From Rufibacter psychrotolerans (GTDB lineage: Bacteria; Bacteroidota; Bacteroidia; Cytophagales; Hymenobacteraceae): DNA of 64,000 bases. Below the pieces are notes generated by a model. That model was not told where the DNA came from. It saw nothing but the letters and a program-made list of their open reading frames with translations, and ran no database searches. Below are positions 27,384 to 35,239 of this stretch, one piece after another. Position 1 is the stretch's first letter. The number at the start of each line of letters is the position of its first letter. The stretch lies in assembly GCF_016924645.1 (NCBI RefSeq), contig NZ_JAFFJV010000006.1, forward strand, positions 1 to 64,000, in the 5' to 3' direction. Position numbers and translations under genes: made by a program.

Positions 27384-29654
27384 CTAGAGTTTGGCCTTAC
27401 AGGTCTGGGCATCTACCACGGCAATGGCCACCATGTTGATGATCTCCCGCACCGACGAGCCTAACTGCAAGATATGCACCGGTTTGCGCATGCCCATCAG
27501 GATAGGGCCAATGGCCTCGGCCCCGCCAATTTCCTGCAAAAGTTTGTACGCCATGTTACCGGCCGCCAGCCCCGGGAAAATAAGGGTGTTGGCCCCGTCT
27601 TTGGCCAGCTCGCTGAATGGATAGTGCTCGCGCAGCAACTCTGGGTTCAAGGCGGTGTTGGCCTGCATCTCGCCGTCAATGAGCAGGTCTGGGTAGCGCA
27701 GCTTGGCCAGGCGGGTGGCCTCGCGGGTCTTGGTAGGTACCTGCCCGGAGCTGGACCCGAAGTTGGAGTAAGACAGCACCGCCATGCGGGGCTCACGGTC
27801 AAAGAACCGCACGTAACGGGCCGTGAGGCCAATGATGTCTACCAACTCTTCGGCGGTAGGCTGCAGGTTTACAGTGGTGTCTGAGAAGAAGTAAGGCTCC
27901 TTCTTGTTCTGGATGATGTACATGCCCGCCACCTTGTTCACTCCTTCTTCCACGCCAATCACGTGCAGAGCCGGTTTAATGGTAGAGGAGTACTCGCGGG
28001 TAAGACCAGAGATGAGCGCATCGGCCTCGCCGGTCTCCACCATCATACAGCCGAAGTAGTTGCGGTTGCGCACCAGCTTGCGGCAGTCAAACAGGGTAAG
28101 GCCCTTGCGCTTGCGCTTCTCGTAGAGCAGGTGGGCAAACTTCTCGCACTTGGCATCCTCTTCCCGCGGGTCAATGATCACGCTGCCGGTCAGGTCCATG
28201 TTGTACTCGGCAATCATTTCCTGGATGCGGGCGCGCTCACCCAGCAGGATAGGGTAGGCCAGTTTCTGCTCCAGCACGGTCTGGGCCGCCTTCAGGATCT
28301 TGTAGTGGTCGGCCTCGGCAAACACCACGGTCTTGGGGTTTTTGCGGGCTTGGGTCAGGATGCGGTTCATCAGCTTCTGGTCAATGCCAATACGGGCCTG
28401 CAGCTCCTGATGGTAGCGCTCCCAATTGGTGATAGGCTGACGCGCCACGCCAGACTCCATGGCGGCTTTGGCCACGGCCGGGCTCACGGTGGTGATCAGG
28501 CGTGGGTCCAGCGGCTTGGGGATGAGGTACGTGCGCCCGAAAGCAATGGTGTTGTCGCCGTACGCTTTGTGCACGATGTCCGGAACGCCTTCCTTGGCCA
28601 GGTCGGCCAGGGCGTACACGGCGGCCAGCTTCATGGCTTCGTTGATCTCGGTGGCCCGCACGTCCAGGGCACCCCGGAAGATGTAAGGGAAGCCCAGCAC
28701 GTTGTTCACCTGGTTAGGATGGTCTGAGCGGCCGGTGGCCATGATCAAATCGTCGCGGGTGGCCATGGCGGTCTCGTAGGCAATCTCGGGGTCTGGGTTG
28801 GCCAGCGCGAAGATGATGGGGTTAGGGGCCATCAATTTCACCAGTTCGGGGGCCAGCACGTTGCCGGCGCTCAGGCCCACAAACACGTCGGCGCCTTCCA
28901 TGGCCTCGGCCAGGGTGGTAATCTTGCGGGTGGTCACAAACTGGGCGCGGTAAATGTCCAGGTCGTTGCGCTCTGGGTTAATGATGCCGTCTTTGTCAAA
29001 CATGACAATGTTGTCAATGCTCACACCCAGTTCCAGGTACAGCTTGGCACAGGCGATGGCGGCGGCCCCGGCCCCGTTGATCACCATCTGGATCTTGCTG
29101 ATGTCTTTGCCTACCAGTTCCAGACCATTGAGCAGGGCGGCGCTGGAGATAATGGCGGTGCCGTGCTGGTCATCGTGCATGAGTGGGATGTTCATCTGCT
29201 CGCGCAGGGCATTCTCAATTTTGAAGCTCTCAGGGGCTTTGATGTCTTCCAGGTTAATGCCGCCAAACGTGGGCTCCAAAGACTTCACAATCTTCACGAA
29301 CTCCTCGGGGTCGGTGGAGTCGATTTCAATGTCAAACACGTCAATGCCCGCGAACTTCTTGAACAAAACGCCTTTCCCTTCCATCACGGGCTTGGAGGCC
29401 TCGGGGCCTATGTTGCCCAGGCCCAGCACGGCGGTTCCGTTGGAGATTACCCCCACCAGGTTGCCCTTGGCGGTGTACTTGTATACGTCTTCTTTGTTGG
29501 CGGCAATCTCTTTACAAGGCTCTGCCACGCCTGGGGAATACGCCAGCGCTAAGTCCATCTGGGTACTTACCATTTTGGTGGGCACCACCTCTATCTTGCC
29601 CGGTTGTCCCTGGCTGTGATAATTCAGCGCGTCTTCCTTGTTAATCTTAATCAT
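27384..29654 (-). CDS. maeB: NADP-dependent malic enzyme (MaeB type, with phosphotransacetylase-like domain)
   Basis: A 756-residue enzyme converting malate to pyruvate and CO2 with NADPH. The N-terminal malic enzyme part (about 1-430) has KMVSTQMDLALAYSPGVAEP, the metal-site segment IDVFDIEIDSTDPEEF and LMHDDQHGTAII, and an NAD(P)-binding fold around MVINGAGAAAIACAKLYLEL. The C-terminal part (about 430-756) is a phosphate acetyl/butyryltransferase domain (MVETGEADALISGLTREY; GMRKPVHILQLGSSVREIIN), which in this type is thought to be regulatory. Length fits MaeB of other bacteria. It stands alone between two Pal36 copies. Confidence 0.95.
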   Translation of the reverse strand: MIKINKEDALNYHSQGQPGKIEVVPTKMVSTQMDLALAYSPGVAEPCKEIAANKEDVYKYTAKGNLVGVISNGTAVLGLGNIGPEASKPVMEGKGVLFKKFAGIDVFDIEIDSTDPEEFVKIVKSLEPTFGGINLEDIKAPESFKIENALREQMNIPLMHDDQHGTAIISSAALLNGLELVGKDISKIQMVINGAGAAAIACAKLYLELGVSIDNIVMFDKDGIINPERNDLDIYRAQFVTTRKITTLAEAMEGADVFVGLSAGNVLAPELVKLMAPNPIIFALANPDPEIAYETAMATRDDLIMATGRSDHPNQVNNVLGFPYIFRGALDVRATEINEAMKLAAVYALADLAKEGVPDIVHKAYGDNTIAFGRTYLIPKPLDPRLITTVSPAVAKAAMESGVARQPITNWERYHQELQARIGIDQKLMNRILTQARKNPKTVVFAEADHYKILKAAQTVLEQKLAYPILLGERARIQEMIAEYNMDLTGSVIIDPREEDAKCEKFAHLLYEKRKRKGLTLFDCRKLVRNRNYFGCMMVETGEADALISGLTREYSSTIKPALHVIGVEEGVNKVAGMYIIQNKKEPYFFSDTTVNLQPTAEELVDIIGLTARYVRFFDREPRMAVLSYSNFGSSSGQVPTKTREATRLAKLRYPDLLIDGEMQANTALNPELLREHYPFSELAKDGANTLIFPGLAAGNMAYKLLQEIGGAEAIGPILMGMRKPVHILQLGSSVREIINMVAIAVVDAQTCKAKL

Positions 29655-29783
29655 GTTCTTCTATTCAGGTGTTGTATGCTACACTAGTTTGCCGCCCCGC
29701 AGGCACTTGCCGCCGGGCGGTTTGTAAGTACAAAGTTTGCCAAGTTTTTCCCCATTCGCCAACCTGCGCCCCAAAACGCTGCC

Positions 29784-29821
29784 CTGTTTTAGGGCTGTTG
29801 TGGCGAAAACACCGGAAAAAC
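29784..29821. repeat. Pal36 intergenic palindrome, copy 7
   Basis: Left arm CTGTTTTAGGGCTGTTG, right arm GAAAACACCGGAAAAAC; right arm drifted. Between maeB and the lytic transglycosylase gene, next to a terminator. Confidence 0.5.
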
Positions 29822-29823
29822 AA

Positions 29824-29853
29824 AAAGCATCCCGGGCCTAAGCCAAGGATGCT
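29824..29853 (-). terminator. terminator of the lytic transglycosylase gene
   Basis: On the minus strand AGCATCC pairs with GGATGCT around a 14-base loop that contains a small GGC/GCC stem, followed by TTTTTG. It lies 22 bases after the stop of the gene at 29875. Confidence 0.75.
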
Positions 29854-29874
29854 ATGGTAAGTTTCATGCCCGCA

Positions 29875-31434
29875 TTAGCCTACAATCAGCTTCATGCCGG
29901 GTTTCAGTTCGTCGCCTTTCAGCTTGTTGGCTTTCCTGAGCTGCTCCACGCTCACGTTGTTGTAGCGTCTGGAAATGTTCCAGAGCGTATCGCCGGGCTG
30001 TACCTGGTGAATGGTCTGCGGTTTCTCCACGGTGGCCTTCTTGGCGGTGCCTTTTTTAGCCGATGCCAGTGAAGCGGTAGCGGCGTTTTCCCTTGCCAGG
30101 TTCTCGGCGTTAGGGCCGGCTGCCTTGTGGGTGGCCGTAGCTTCCTCGGCAGAGGCCAGCAGGGTAGCCTCGGTAGCCGGGGCTTCTTTCTGCTTCAAGT
30201 CCTGTGGCTCCTTGGTCTCCGGCTTAAACACCACCAGCTTCTGGTTGGCCATGAGCGTATTGCCCGAGAGCCTGTTCCAGGCCTTGAGTTGCTCTACCGT
30301 CACGTTCTGCTCCTTGGCAATCTTGGAAAGATTGTCGTTGCGGCGTACGGTGTAGAAAGTTTTCACCGAGCTGTCGGGGGCCGCCACTTCGGCTTTCGCC
30401 ATCATGGTGGCCGGGGACTGCGATACCGGCAGTTTTACCCTGGCCGGCGCCTTGTAGCGGGCCGAGTCCAGGATGGCCAGCCGGTTTTCCTCCAGCCTAG
30501 GACGGGCCATGGCCGGAATGCGCAGCGGGAAGTTGGCCACGTTCTCCGGAATGTGCTTGAGCTTGAGGGCCGGGTTCAGGTTGATGATCTCGTCTTCGGC
30601 CAGGTTCAGTTGCACGGCCAGCAGTTTCAGGTCTACCGGCTGGCTGATGAGCAGGGTGTCTGCCGCGATGGGGTACTGCGGGTTGGCCGGGTGGATGTTG
30701 TGGTCGGCGGCGTGGTTCATGGCGTACACCAGGGCCGTGAAGGACGGCACGTAGGCGCGCGTTTCTTTGGGCAAATACGGATAAATGCCCCAAAACGTCT
30801 TTTTGCCGCCCGAGCGCGTGATGGCTTTCCGTACGTTGCCCGGACCGCAGTTATAGGCCGCCAAGGCCATCTCCCAGCTCCCGAACATGCGGTACAGCTG
30901 CTTCAGGAACTTGCAGGCCGCCTCGGTAGACTTCTCGGGGTCCATGCGCTCATCCAGGTAATGGTTCTGCACCAGGCGGAAATCGCGGCCGGTGAAGTCC
31001 ATGAACTGCCACAACCCAACGGCCTTGGCCGAGGAAACCGCCTTGGGCAGCAACGCCGACTCTACCACCGCCAGGTACTTCAGTTCATCGGGCATGTTGT
31101 GCTTGGCCAGGTACTTCTCAAACATGGGGAAGTACAGCGGCTGCCGCTCCAGCACGCGCCGGGTGTACTTACGGTTCCGGATGGTGAAGTAGTCAATCAA
31201 CCCTCTTACCTGCTTGTTGAACTCCAACGGTATCTCCTGTTCCAGACAGCTGAGGCGGTCTTGAATGAGCTCATCGGTTTCTACCGGAATAAACTCAACG
31301 GTGTCTGCGAGTACCTTGGTAGCGTCTGTTACTTGCATCACTGGCTGGGCCAGTGGGGTGGTTTGCTGGGCCTGCGCCGCAGAGCCCAGGCCCAATGTAA
31401 GTACAAGGCCGGTAAGAAGGGTAGTTTTGCGCAT
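29875..31434 (-). CDS. lytic transglycosylase with two LysM domains (MltD-like)
   Basis: A 519-residue exported murein enzyme. The signal peptide ends near GSAAQA-Q. The SLT catalytic domain (about 95-250) has the Glu in LAVVESALLPKAVS and the usual AKAVGLWQFMDFTGR and MALAAYNCGPGNVRKAI. Two LysM modules bind peptidoglycan: FYTVRRNDNLSKIAKEQNV (about 352-400) and IHQVQPGDTLWNISRRYN (about 470-519), separated by an Ala/Glu-rich linker. It likely cleaves glycan strands in the periplasm. Its ATG overlaps the gatA stop by one base (TAATG), so the two are translationally coupled. Confidence 0.94.
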   Translation of the reverse strand: MRKTTLLTGLVLTLGLGSAAQAQQTTPLAQPVMQVTDATKVLADTVEFIPVETDELIQDRLSCLEQEIPLEFNKQVRGLIDYFTIRNRKYTRRVLERQPLYFPMFEKYLAKHNMPDELKYLAVVESALLPKAVSSAKAVGLWQFMDFTGRDFRLVQNHYLDERMDPEKSTEAACKFLKQLYRMFGSWEMALAAYNCGPGNVRKAITRSGGKKTFWGIYPYLPKETRAYVPSFTALVYAMNHAADHNIHPANPQYPIAADTLLISQPVDLKLLAVQLNLAEDEIINLNPALKLKHIPENVANFPLRIPAMARPRLEENRLAILDSARYKAPARVKLPVSQSPATMMAKAEVAAPDSSVKTFYTVRRNDNLSKIAKEQNVTVEQLKAWNRLSGNTLMANQKLVVFKPETKEPQDLKQKEAPATEATLLASAEEATATHKAAGPNAENLARENAATASLASAKKGTAKKATVEKPQTIHQVQPGDTLWNISRRYNNVSVEQLRKANKLKGDELKPGMKLIVG

Positions 31435-32870
31435 TAGGCGTTTACTTGTGGTTGATGGTTCATCAGTTGTTTGGAGAAGGCCAGTAGCTGTTCTTCGCCA
31501 AAAGCTTTGGTCATCAGCTGCACCCCAATGGGGAGCCCTGCGGCGTCTTGCCCAATGGGTAACGAGATAGCCGGAATGCCCGCCAGGTTTGCCTGCACCG
31601 TGTAAATATCCTCCAGGTACATGGCCAGCGGGTCTTTGGTATTTTCCCCAATCTTAAAAGCGGTGGTGGGGGTGGTAGGCAGGATCAGAAAATCAAATTG
31701 GCTCAGGAGCTCATCGGTTTTCTCCTTGATCAGGCGGCGTACCTGCTGTGCCTTGGTGTAATAAGCGTCATAGTAGTCGGCGCTCAGCACGAAGGTGCCC
31801 AGCAGGATGCGGCGCTGCACTTCCTTGCCAAAGCCCTCGGCCCGGGTCTTCTTGTACATAGAGGCCAGGTCGGTGGCGTTCTCGCTCCGGAAACCGTACC
31901 GCACGCCGTCATAGCGGCCCAGGTTAGAGCTGGCCTCGGCGGTGGTAAGAATGTAGTAGGTAGGCACAATGTAGTCCAGGAACGGGAACTCTACGGCCTC
32001 AACGGTGTGGCCCTGGGCCTGCAGCCCATCCAGCACGCCCTGCACGGCGGCCTTCACCTCCTGGTTCAGGCCCGGGCTCTCAAAAGAGTCGCGGATGAAC
32101 CCAATGCGGACGGGACGGTCAAACGCCAGGTTCTGGCTGTAGGCAGGAACTGGGCGCTGGCTCACGGTGCTGTCAAACTCATCGGCCCCGGCCATTACTT
32201 CCAGCAGCAGAGCGGCGTCTTCCACGCTTTGCGTGATCACGCCAATCTGGTCAAAGGAAGAGGCATAGGCGATGAGGCCGTAGCGCGAAATGCGCGAATA
32301 GGTGGGTTTTACGCCGATCACTCCGCAATAGGCCGCGGGCTGGCGCACGGAACCACCAGTGTCTGAGCCAATGGAGGCCAGGCAAAGATCGGCCTGTACG
32401 GCCACGGCAGAACCGCCCGACGAGCCACCCGGCACGCGGGTGTTGTCTATTTCATTGAGGGCCGGACCAAAAGCGGAATTCTCGTTGGAGCCACCCATGG
32501 CAAACTCGTCGCAGTTCTGGCGGCCAATGATAATGGCGTCCTGGGCCAGCAGGCGCTGCACGGCGGTGGCGGTGTACAGGGATTTGAAACCGTTCAGGAT
32601 TTGGCTGGATGCCTGCAGCGCGTGGCCCTCATAGGCCAGCACGTCTTTGATGCCAATCACCATTCCGGCCAGTTTGCCGGCGGTACCGGCTTGTAGTTTG
32701 GCATCCACTTCTTCGGCTTGCCGAAGGGCTTCCTCTTCAAACACTTCCAGAAACGCGTTGAGGTGGCGTTTGGCGGCAATGTTCTGCAGGTAGTGCTCCA
32801 CCAGTTGGCGGCAAGAGAGTGCGCCTCGGCCTATCTCCTCGCGGATAGCGTCAAGGGATGTATAGCGCAT
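31434..32870 (-). CDS. gatA: Asp-tRNA(Asn)/Glu-tRNA(Gln) amidotransferase subunit A
   Basis: A 478-residue amidase that releases ammonia from glutamine for the GatCAB transamidation of misacylated tRNAs. The amidase-signature Ser-cisSer-Lys triad is visible: Lys in VIGIKDVLAYEGH, cis-Ser in GSDTGGSVRQPAAY, and the Ser-rich loop in RVPGGSSGGSAVAVQ. The C-terminus FGEEQLLAFSKQLMN is typical. GatB and GatC are not in the window. tatA lies three bases upstream, on the same strand. Confidence 0.95.
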   Translation of the reverse strand: MRYTSLDAIREEIGRGALSCRQLVEHYLQNIAAKRHLNAFLEVFEEEALRQAEEVDAKLQAGTAGKLAGMVIGIKDVLAYEGHALQASSQILNGFKSLYTATAVQRLLAQDAIIIGRQNCDEFAMGGSNENSAFGPALNEIDNTRVPGGSSGGSAVAVQADLCLASIGSDTGGSVRQPAAYCGVIGVKPTYSRISRYGLIAYASSFDQIGVITQSVEDAALLLEVMAGADEFDSTVSQRPVPAYSQNLAFDRPVRIGFIRDSFESPGLNQEVKAAVQGVLDGLQAQGHTVEAVEFPFLDYIVPTYYILTTAEASSNLGRYDGVRYGFRSENATDLASMYKKTRAEGFGKEVQRRILLGTFVLSADYYDAYYTKAQQVRRLIKEKTDELLSQFDFLILPTTPTTAFKIGENTKDPLAMYLEDIYTVQANLAGIPAISLPIGQDAAGLPIGVQLMTKAFGEEQLLAFSKQLMNHQPQVNA

Positions 32871-32873
32871 GTA

Positions 32874-33233
32874 TTAAACGTTGGGGTTGTTAGGAGTAGT
32901 TGGGTTGGGGTTGGCGTTGGGCGCGTTGTTGTAAGGCGCGTTGCCGTTGTTGTAATTGTTATTGTTATAACCGTTCCCGGGTTGGTTGTAGCCAGGGCCG
33001 TTGTTATAATTGTTTCTGTTCTGGTTATTGGAATACCGGTCATCATTGGAGGCATTCTCAATGTCGTTCTTGATCTCTTTGGTGGCGTCTTTGAACTCGC
33101 GAATGCCTCTGCCCAGGCCGCGGGCCAGGTCTGGAATACGCTTGGCGCCGAACAACAGCAGCACGATCACCAAAAGGGCGATGATTTCGCCGGTTCCTAA
33201 GTTGCCGATAAATAATAAGCTGGATAACAACAT
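32874..33233 (-). CDS. tatA: twin-arginine translocase subunit TatA, with Asn-rich tail
   Basis: A 119-residue protein with the TatA/B layout: a short periplasmic start, one membrane helix ([17 protein letters not shown]), the hinge [17 protein letters not shown] and an amphipathic helix ([15 protein letters not shown]). TatA forms the pore for folded Tat substrates. The last ~55 residues are unusual: a low-complexity Asn/Pro/Tyr/Gly tail ([20 protein letters not shown] and onward), encoded by AAC/AAT-rich DNA. TatC is not in the window. It heads the tatA-gatA-transglycosylase unit. Confidence 0.9.
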   Translation of the reverse strand: MLLSSLLFIGNLGTGEIIALLVIVLLLFGAKRIPDLARGLGRGIREFKDATKEIKNDIENASNDDRYSNNQNRNNYNNGPGYNQPGNGYNNNNYNNGNAPYNNAPNANPNPTTPNNPNV

Positions 33234-33359
33234 AGTTCTACTAATAAGGTGTTAAGAGTGTAAAATTAGGGTATAATTTCCAATTACTTGGCACATTGGA
33301 GCAAGTTTAAAACGGGCCAGCCCGCCTGGTATTTTAAAACCCGGGTGTGCCAGACGGTT

Positions 33360-33396
33360 CTGTTTTGGGTCCTTTCTGGTAAAATGGCTTTAAAAG
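33360..33396. repeat. Pal36 intergenic palindrome, copy 8
   Basis: Left arm CTGTTTTGGGTCCTTTCTG, right arm GTAAAATGGCTTTAAAAG. It is in the divergent gap between tatA and the EEP-family gene, the only divergent copy noted. Confidence 0.65.
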
Positions 33397-33470
33397 AGCA
33401 ATAACCTACGTTTTTGCAGCAGCCTGCGGTTTTTTGCGTAGGTTTACTTCTGCGTTTAATTTTTTTCTTC

Positions 33471-34574
33471 GTGCTCCGGAAGTTTCTGTCTTTTCTCACG
33501 TCGTTGTCCACGCTTTGGCTCCTGCTGGGAGTGGCCTGCCAGTACGTGCCGCCCCATGCGTTCTGGCCCGCCGGCTTTGTGGCCATGTCTTTGCCGGGGG
33601 CGCTGCTGATGAACGCAATCCTGCTGCTGCTCTGGCTGTGGCAACGCCCGGTGTGGGCCCTGGGGCCGCTGTTGCTGATCATTGTTTTCTGGAACCAGCA
33701 CACCCGCTACTTCACGCTCAACACCCCAGACGCAGACCCCGAGCCCGAGGAGCAGCGCATCAGGGTCCTGAGCTACAACGTGCGCGTGTTCAACGTGTAC
33801 AAGCACCTGCACGCCGATGACCCAAACCTACCCGAAGCCGAAATGCAATGGGTAGCCGAGCACCCCGCCGACATTCTTTGCCTGCAGGAGTTCTACAACG
33901 AGAAAGGCGACAAAACCTGGGACAGCCGCCAGCGGGTGGGCAAGGAGCAGAAGCGCCAGATTTACGTGGGCAAGGCGCTCACCAACAGCATTGGCGCCGA
34001 GTTCGGGCTGGCTATTTTTTCCCGTTTTCCTATTGTGCACAAGGGCCGCGTGGCCTTTGACTCGCCCACCAAAAACCAGGTCATCTTTGTGGATGTAAAG
34101 CTGCCCTCCAAAGACACGCTGCGGGTCTACAACATGCACCTGGAGTCAATGGCCATTGAGCAGAAAGACATGGAGGAAGCGGTGCAGAGCGAGGCTGGGT
34201 TGAAAACCAAGGGCCGCACCATTGCCCGCCGCCTGAAGGGCGGCTTCATTGCCCGCAGCCACCAGGTAAAGCGGCTCCTGGCGCACATCAGGGAAAGCGC
34301 CTATCCGGTGCTGCTCTGCGGTGACCTCAACGACCTGCCCAGTTCCTACACCTACCAGCAACTCCGGGGCGAGCTGCTCAACGCCTTTGAGGAAGGGGGC
34401 CGGGGCTTCGGGGTCACCTACAACGGCAAACTCCCCATCCGCATTGACAACCAGTTTTACAGCGAGCGCCTGCAACTGCTCCGGTTTGACGTGCTCCCCC
34501 AAATCCAGTTCACCGACCATTTCCCCCTGGAAGCCACCTACGTGCTGCCCTCTTCTTCAACCCCAGACGAGTAA
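33471..34574 (+). CDS. membrane-anchored endonuclease/exonuclease/phosphatase family protein
   Basis: A 367-residue protein. The GTG at 33471 is the best start (VLRKFLSFLTSLSTLWLLLG); an upstream TTG at 33414 lies in a hairpin and is unlikely. Two or three N-terminal membrane helices (to about residue 85) are followed by an EEP domain: RVLSYNVRVFNVY, ADILCLQEFYNEKG (metal-binding Glu), YNMHLESM, LLCGDLNDLPSSYTYQQL (Asp-x-Asn) and QFTDHFPLEATY (Asp-His). The fold cleaves phosphodiesters or phosphate esters in nucleic acids or lipids; the substrate is unknown. The active domain would face one side of the membrane, probably the periplasm. Confidence 0.85.
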   Translation: MLRKFLSFLTSLSTLWLLLGVACQYVPPHAFWPAGFVAMSLPGALLMNAILLLLWLWQRPVWALGPLLLIIVFWNQHTRYFTLNTPDADPEPEEQRIRVLSYNVRVFNVYKHLHADDPNLPEAEMQWVAEHPADILCLQEFYNEKGDKTWDSRQRVGKEQKRQIYVGKALTNSIGAEFGLAIFSRFPIVHKGRVAFDSPTKNQVIFVDVKLPSKDTLRVYNMHLESMAIEQKDMEEAVQSEAGLKTKGRTIARRLKGGFIARSHQVKRLLAHIRESAYPVLLCGDLNDLPSSYTYQQLRGELLNAFEEGGRGFGVTYNGKLPIRIDNQFYSERLQLLRFDVLPQIQFTDHFPLEATYVLPSSSTPDE

Positions 34575-34589
34575 AAGCCACCTCTTGCG

Positions 34590-34625
34590 GTTTTTGGGCC
34601 TTTTTCTTGAAAACAGCCTTAAAAC
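34590..34625. repeat. Pal36 intergenic palindrome, copy 9
   Basis: Left arm GTTTTTGGGCCTTTTTC, right arm GAAAACAGCCTTAAAAC. It starts 15 bases after the EEP gene stop. Confidence 0.8.
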
Positions 34626-34647
34626 TGGTTCGTGGTCTTCATCACAC

Positions 34648-34696
34648 GCAAGTCACAGACTTGCCCAATGATAGGTCCAAGTCACAGACTTGAACC
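34648..34696. repeat. two tandem REP-like hairpins
   Basis: GCAAGTC-ACA-GACTTGC (34648-34664) and CAAGTC-ACA-GACTTG (34678-34692, extended by GGT/ACC outside one mismatch) are 30 bases apart. They resemble the CAAGTCAC motif in the inverted repeat at 52561. Confidence 0.7.
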
Positions 34697-34707
34697 ATAA
34701 GGAATGT

Positions 34708-34738
34708 GAACCCACCCCTGCCCCTCCCAGGAGGGGAG
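34708..34738. repeat. third copy of the GAACCCACCCC repeat unit
   Basis: GAACCCACCCCTGCCCCTCC then CAGGAGGGGAG: nearly identical to the left end of the foldback at 17031, including the preceding GT. Only one end is present here. Confidence 0.7.
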
Positions 34739-34816
34739 TACGCCTTGCTGACAAGCATTGCAATTCTCCCAGCACCGTCACTGCTTCTAGCTCTTTCCCC
34801 AATTTCAGTCTTTCGC

Positions 34817-34931
34817 TTGAGCGCCTAGCGCTCGACCCGGTGCCGCGCATGCGGCAGGCCTGAGGGCCAGGCGAGAGAGCACAGCGCGAAGGCGGAAGAC
34901 GGGGCCCCGCGGCCGTGAGCGCACGGAGGCC
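34817..34931. other. GC-rich array of five close hairpins, function unknown
   Basis: Within about 115 bases: GAGCGC-CTA-GCGCTC (34819-34833), TGCCGC-GCAT-GCGGCA (34841-34856), GGCC-TGAG-GGCC (34857-34868), the palindrome CGGGGCCCCG (34900-34909) and CCGTG-AGCG-CACGG (34913-34926). GC content jumps well above the flanks. It could be a structured RNA or a repeat; a 90-codon reading frame across it (34825-35097, minus) does not look like a protein. Confidence 0.5.
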
Positions 34932-34956
34932 AGCTATGCAATGAGCCGCCCACAAA

Positions 34957-35090
34957 TCCATAGACAAACGGCCCCACGCCAGCGAAAGCACAGAAATTCA
35001 TAAGTCCATAGACAAGCGGCAGAAACGCCAGCAAAAGCAAACCAGCATCCACAAAGCAAATCAGCACCAATGCCAGCATCCGCAAAGCAA
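34957..35090. repeat. degenerate tandem direct repeats before cysS
   Basis: TCCATAGACAA-CGG...CGCCAGC-AAAGCA occurs at 34957-34990 and 35005-35039, then CCAGCATCC(A/G)CAAAGCAAA occurs at 35042-35060 and 35072-35090. With the entries above and below, this accounts for the 665-bp gap 34575-35239. Confidence 0.6.
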
Positions 35091-35110
35091 ACCCCAAAAA
35101 TGTACCTCGG

Positions 35111-35147
35111 GATTTAAAGCAGTTTTCCAGAAAACAGCCGCCAAACG
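35111..35147. repeat. Pal36 intergenic palindrome, copy 10
   Basis: Left arm GATTTAAAGCAGTTTTCC, right arm GAAAACAGCCGCCAAACG; the core is perfect and the outer arms have drifted. Confidence 0.65.
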
Positions 35148-35227
35148 CAACAACTTCCGGAGCAAGAAAGAAAAACTACTTCGCCGGGCGAACTTATTGC
35201 CAGTACAAGAAGTACCAGTAAGTTTTA

Positions 35228-35235
35228 TAATTTTG
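35228..35235 (+). promoter_or_regulatory. -7 box of cysS (possible leaderless start)
   Basis: TAATTTTG matches TAnnTTTG and stands exactly four bases before the cysS ATG. No TTTG at the ideal -33 spacing. Confidence 0.5.
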
Positions 35236-35239
35236 CCGC

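Noticed and set aside
27963..28727. 254-codon plus-strand frame opposite maeB
   Set aside because: Shadow of a well-conserved enzyme gene.
30127..31437. 436-codon plus-strand reading frame opposite the lytic transglycosylase
   Set aside because: It is antisense to a clear gene with SLT and LysM domains; composition is that of a shadow frame (His/Gly/Val-rich, no domain).
33304..33345. AT-flanked stem near the tatA-EEP gap as a further Pal36 copy
   Set aside because: Arms TTTAAAAC and TTTTAAA with a GGGCCAG centre do not match the consensus order.
34825..35097. 90-codon minus-strand frame across the hairpin array
   Set aside because: It spans direct repeats and palindromes, and its hydrophobic start comes from the repeat units; no support as a gene.
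34640..35100. CRISPR array or tRNA in the repeat cluster before cysS
   Set aside because: Repeats are irregular and without constant spacers; no tRNA cloverleaf or TTCGA-type loop found.
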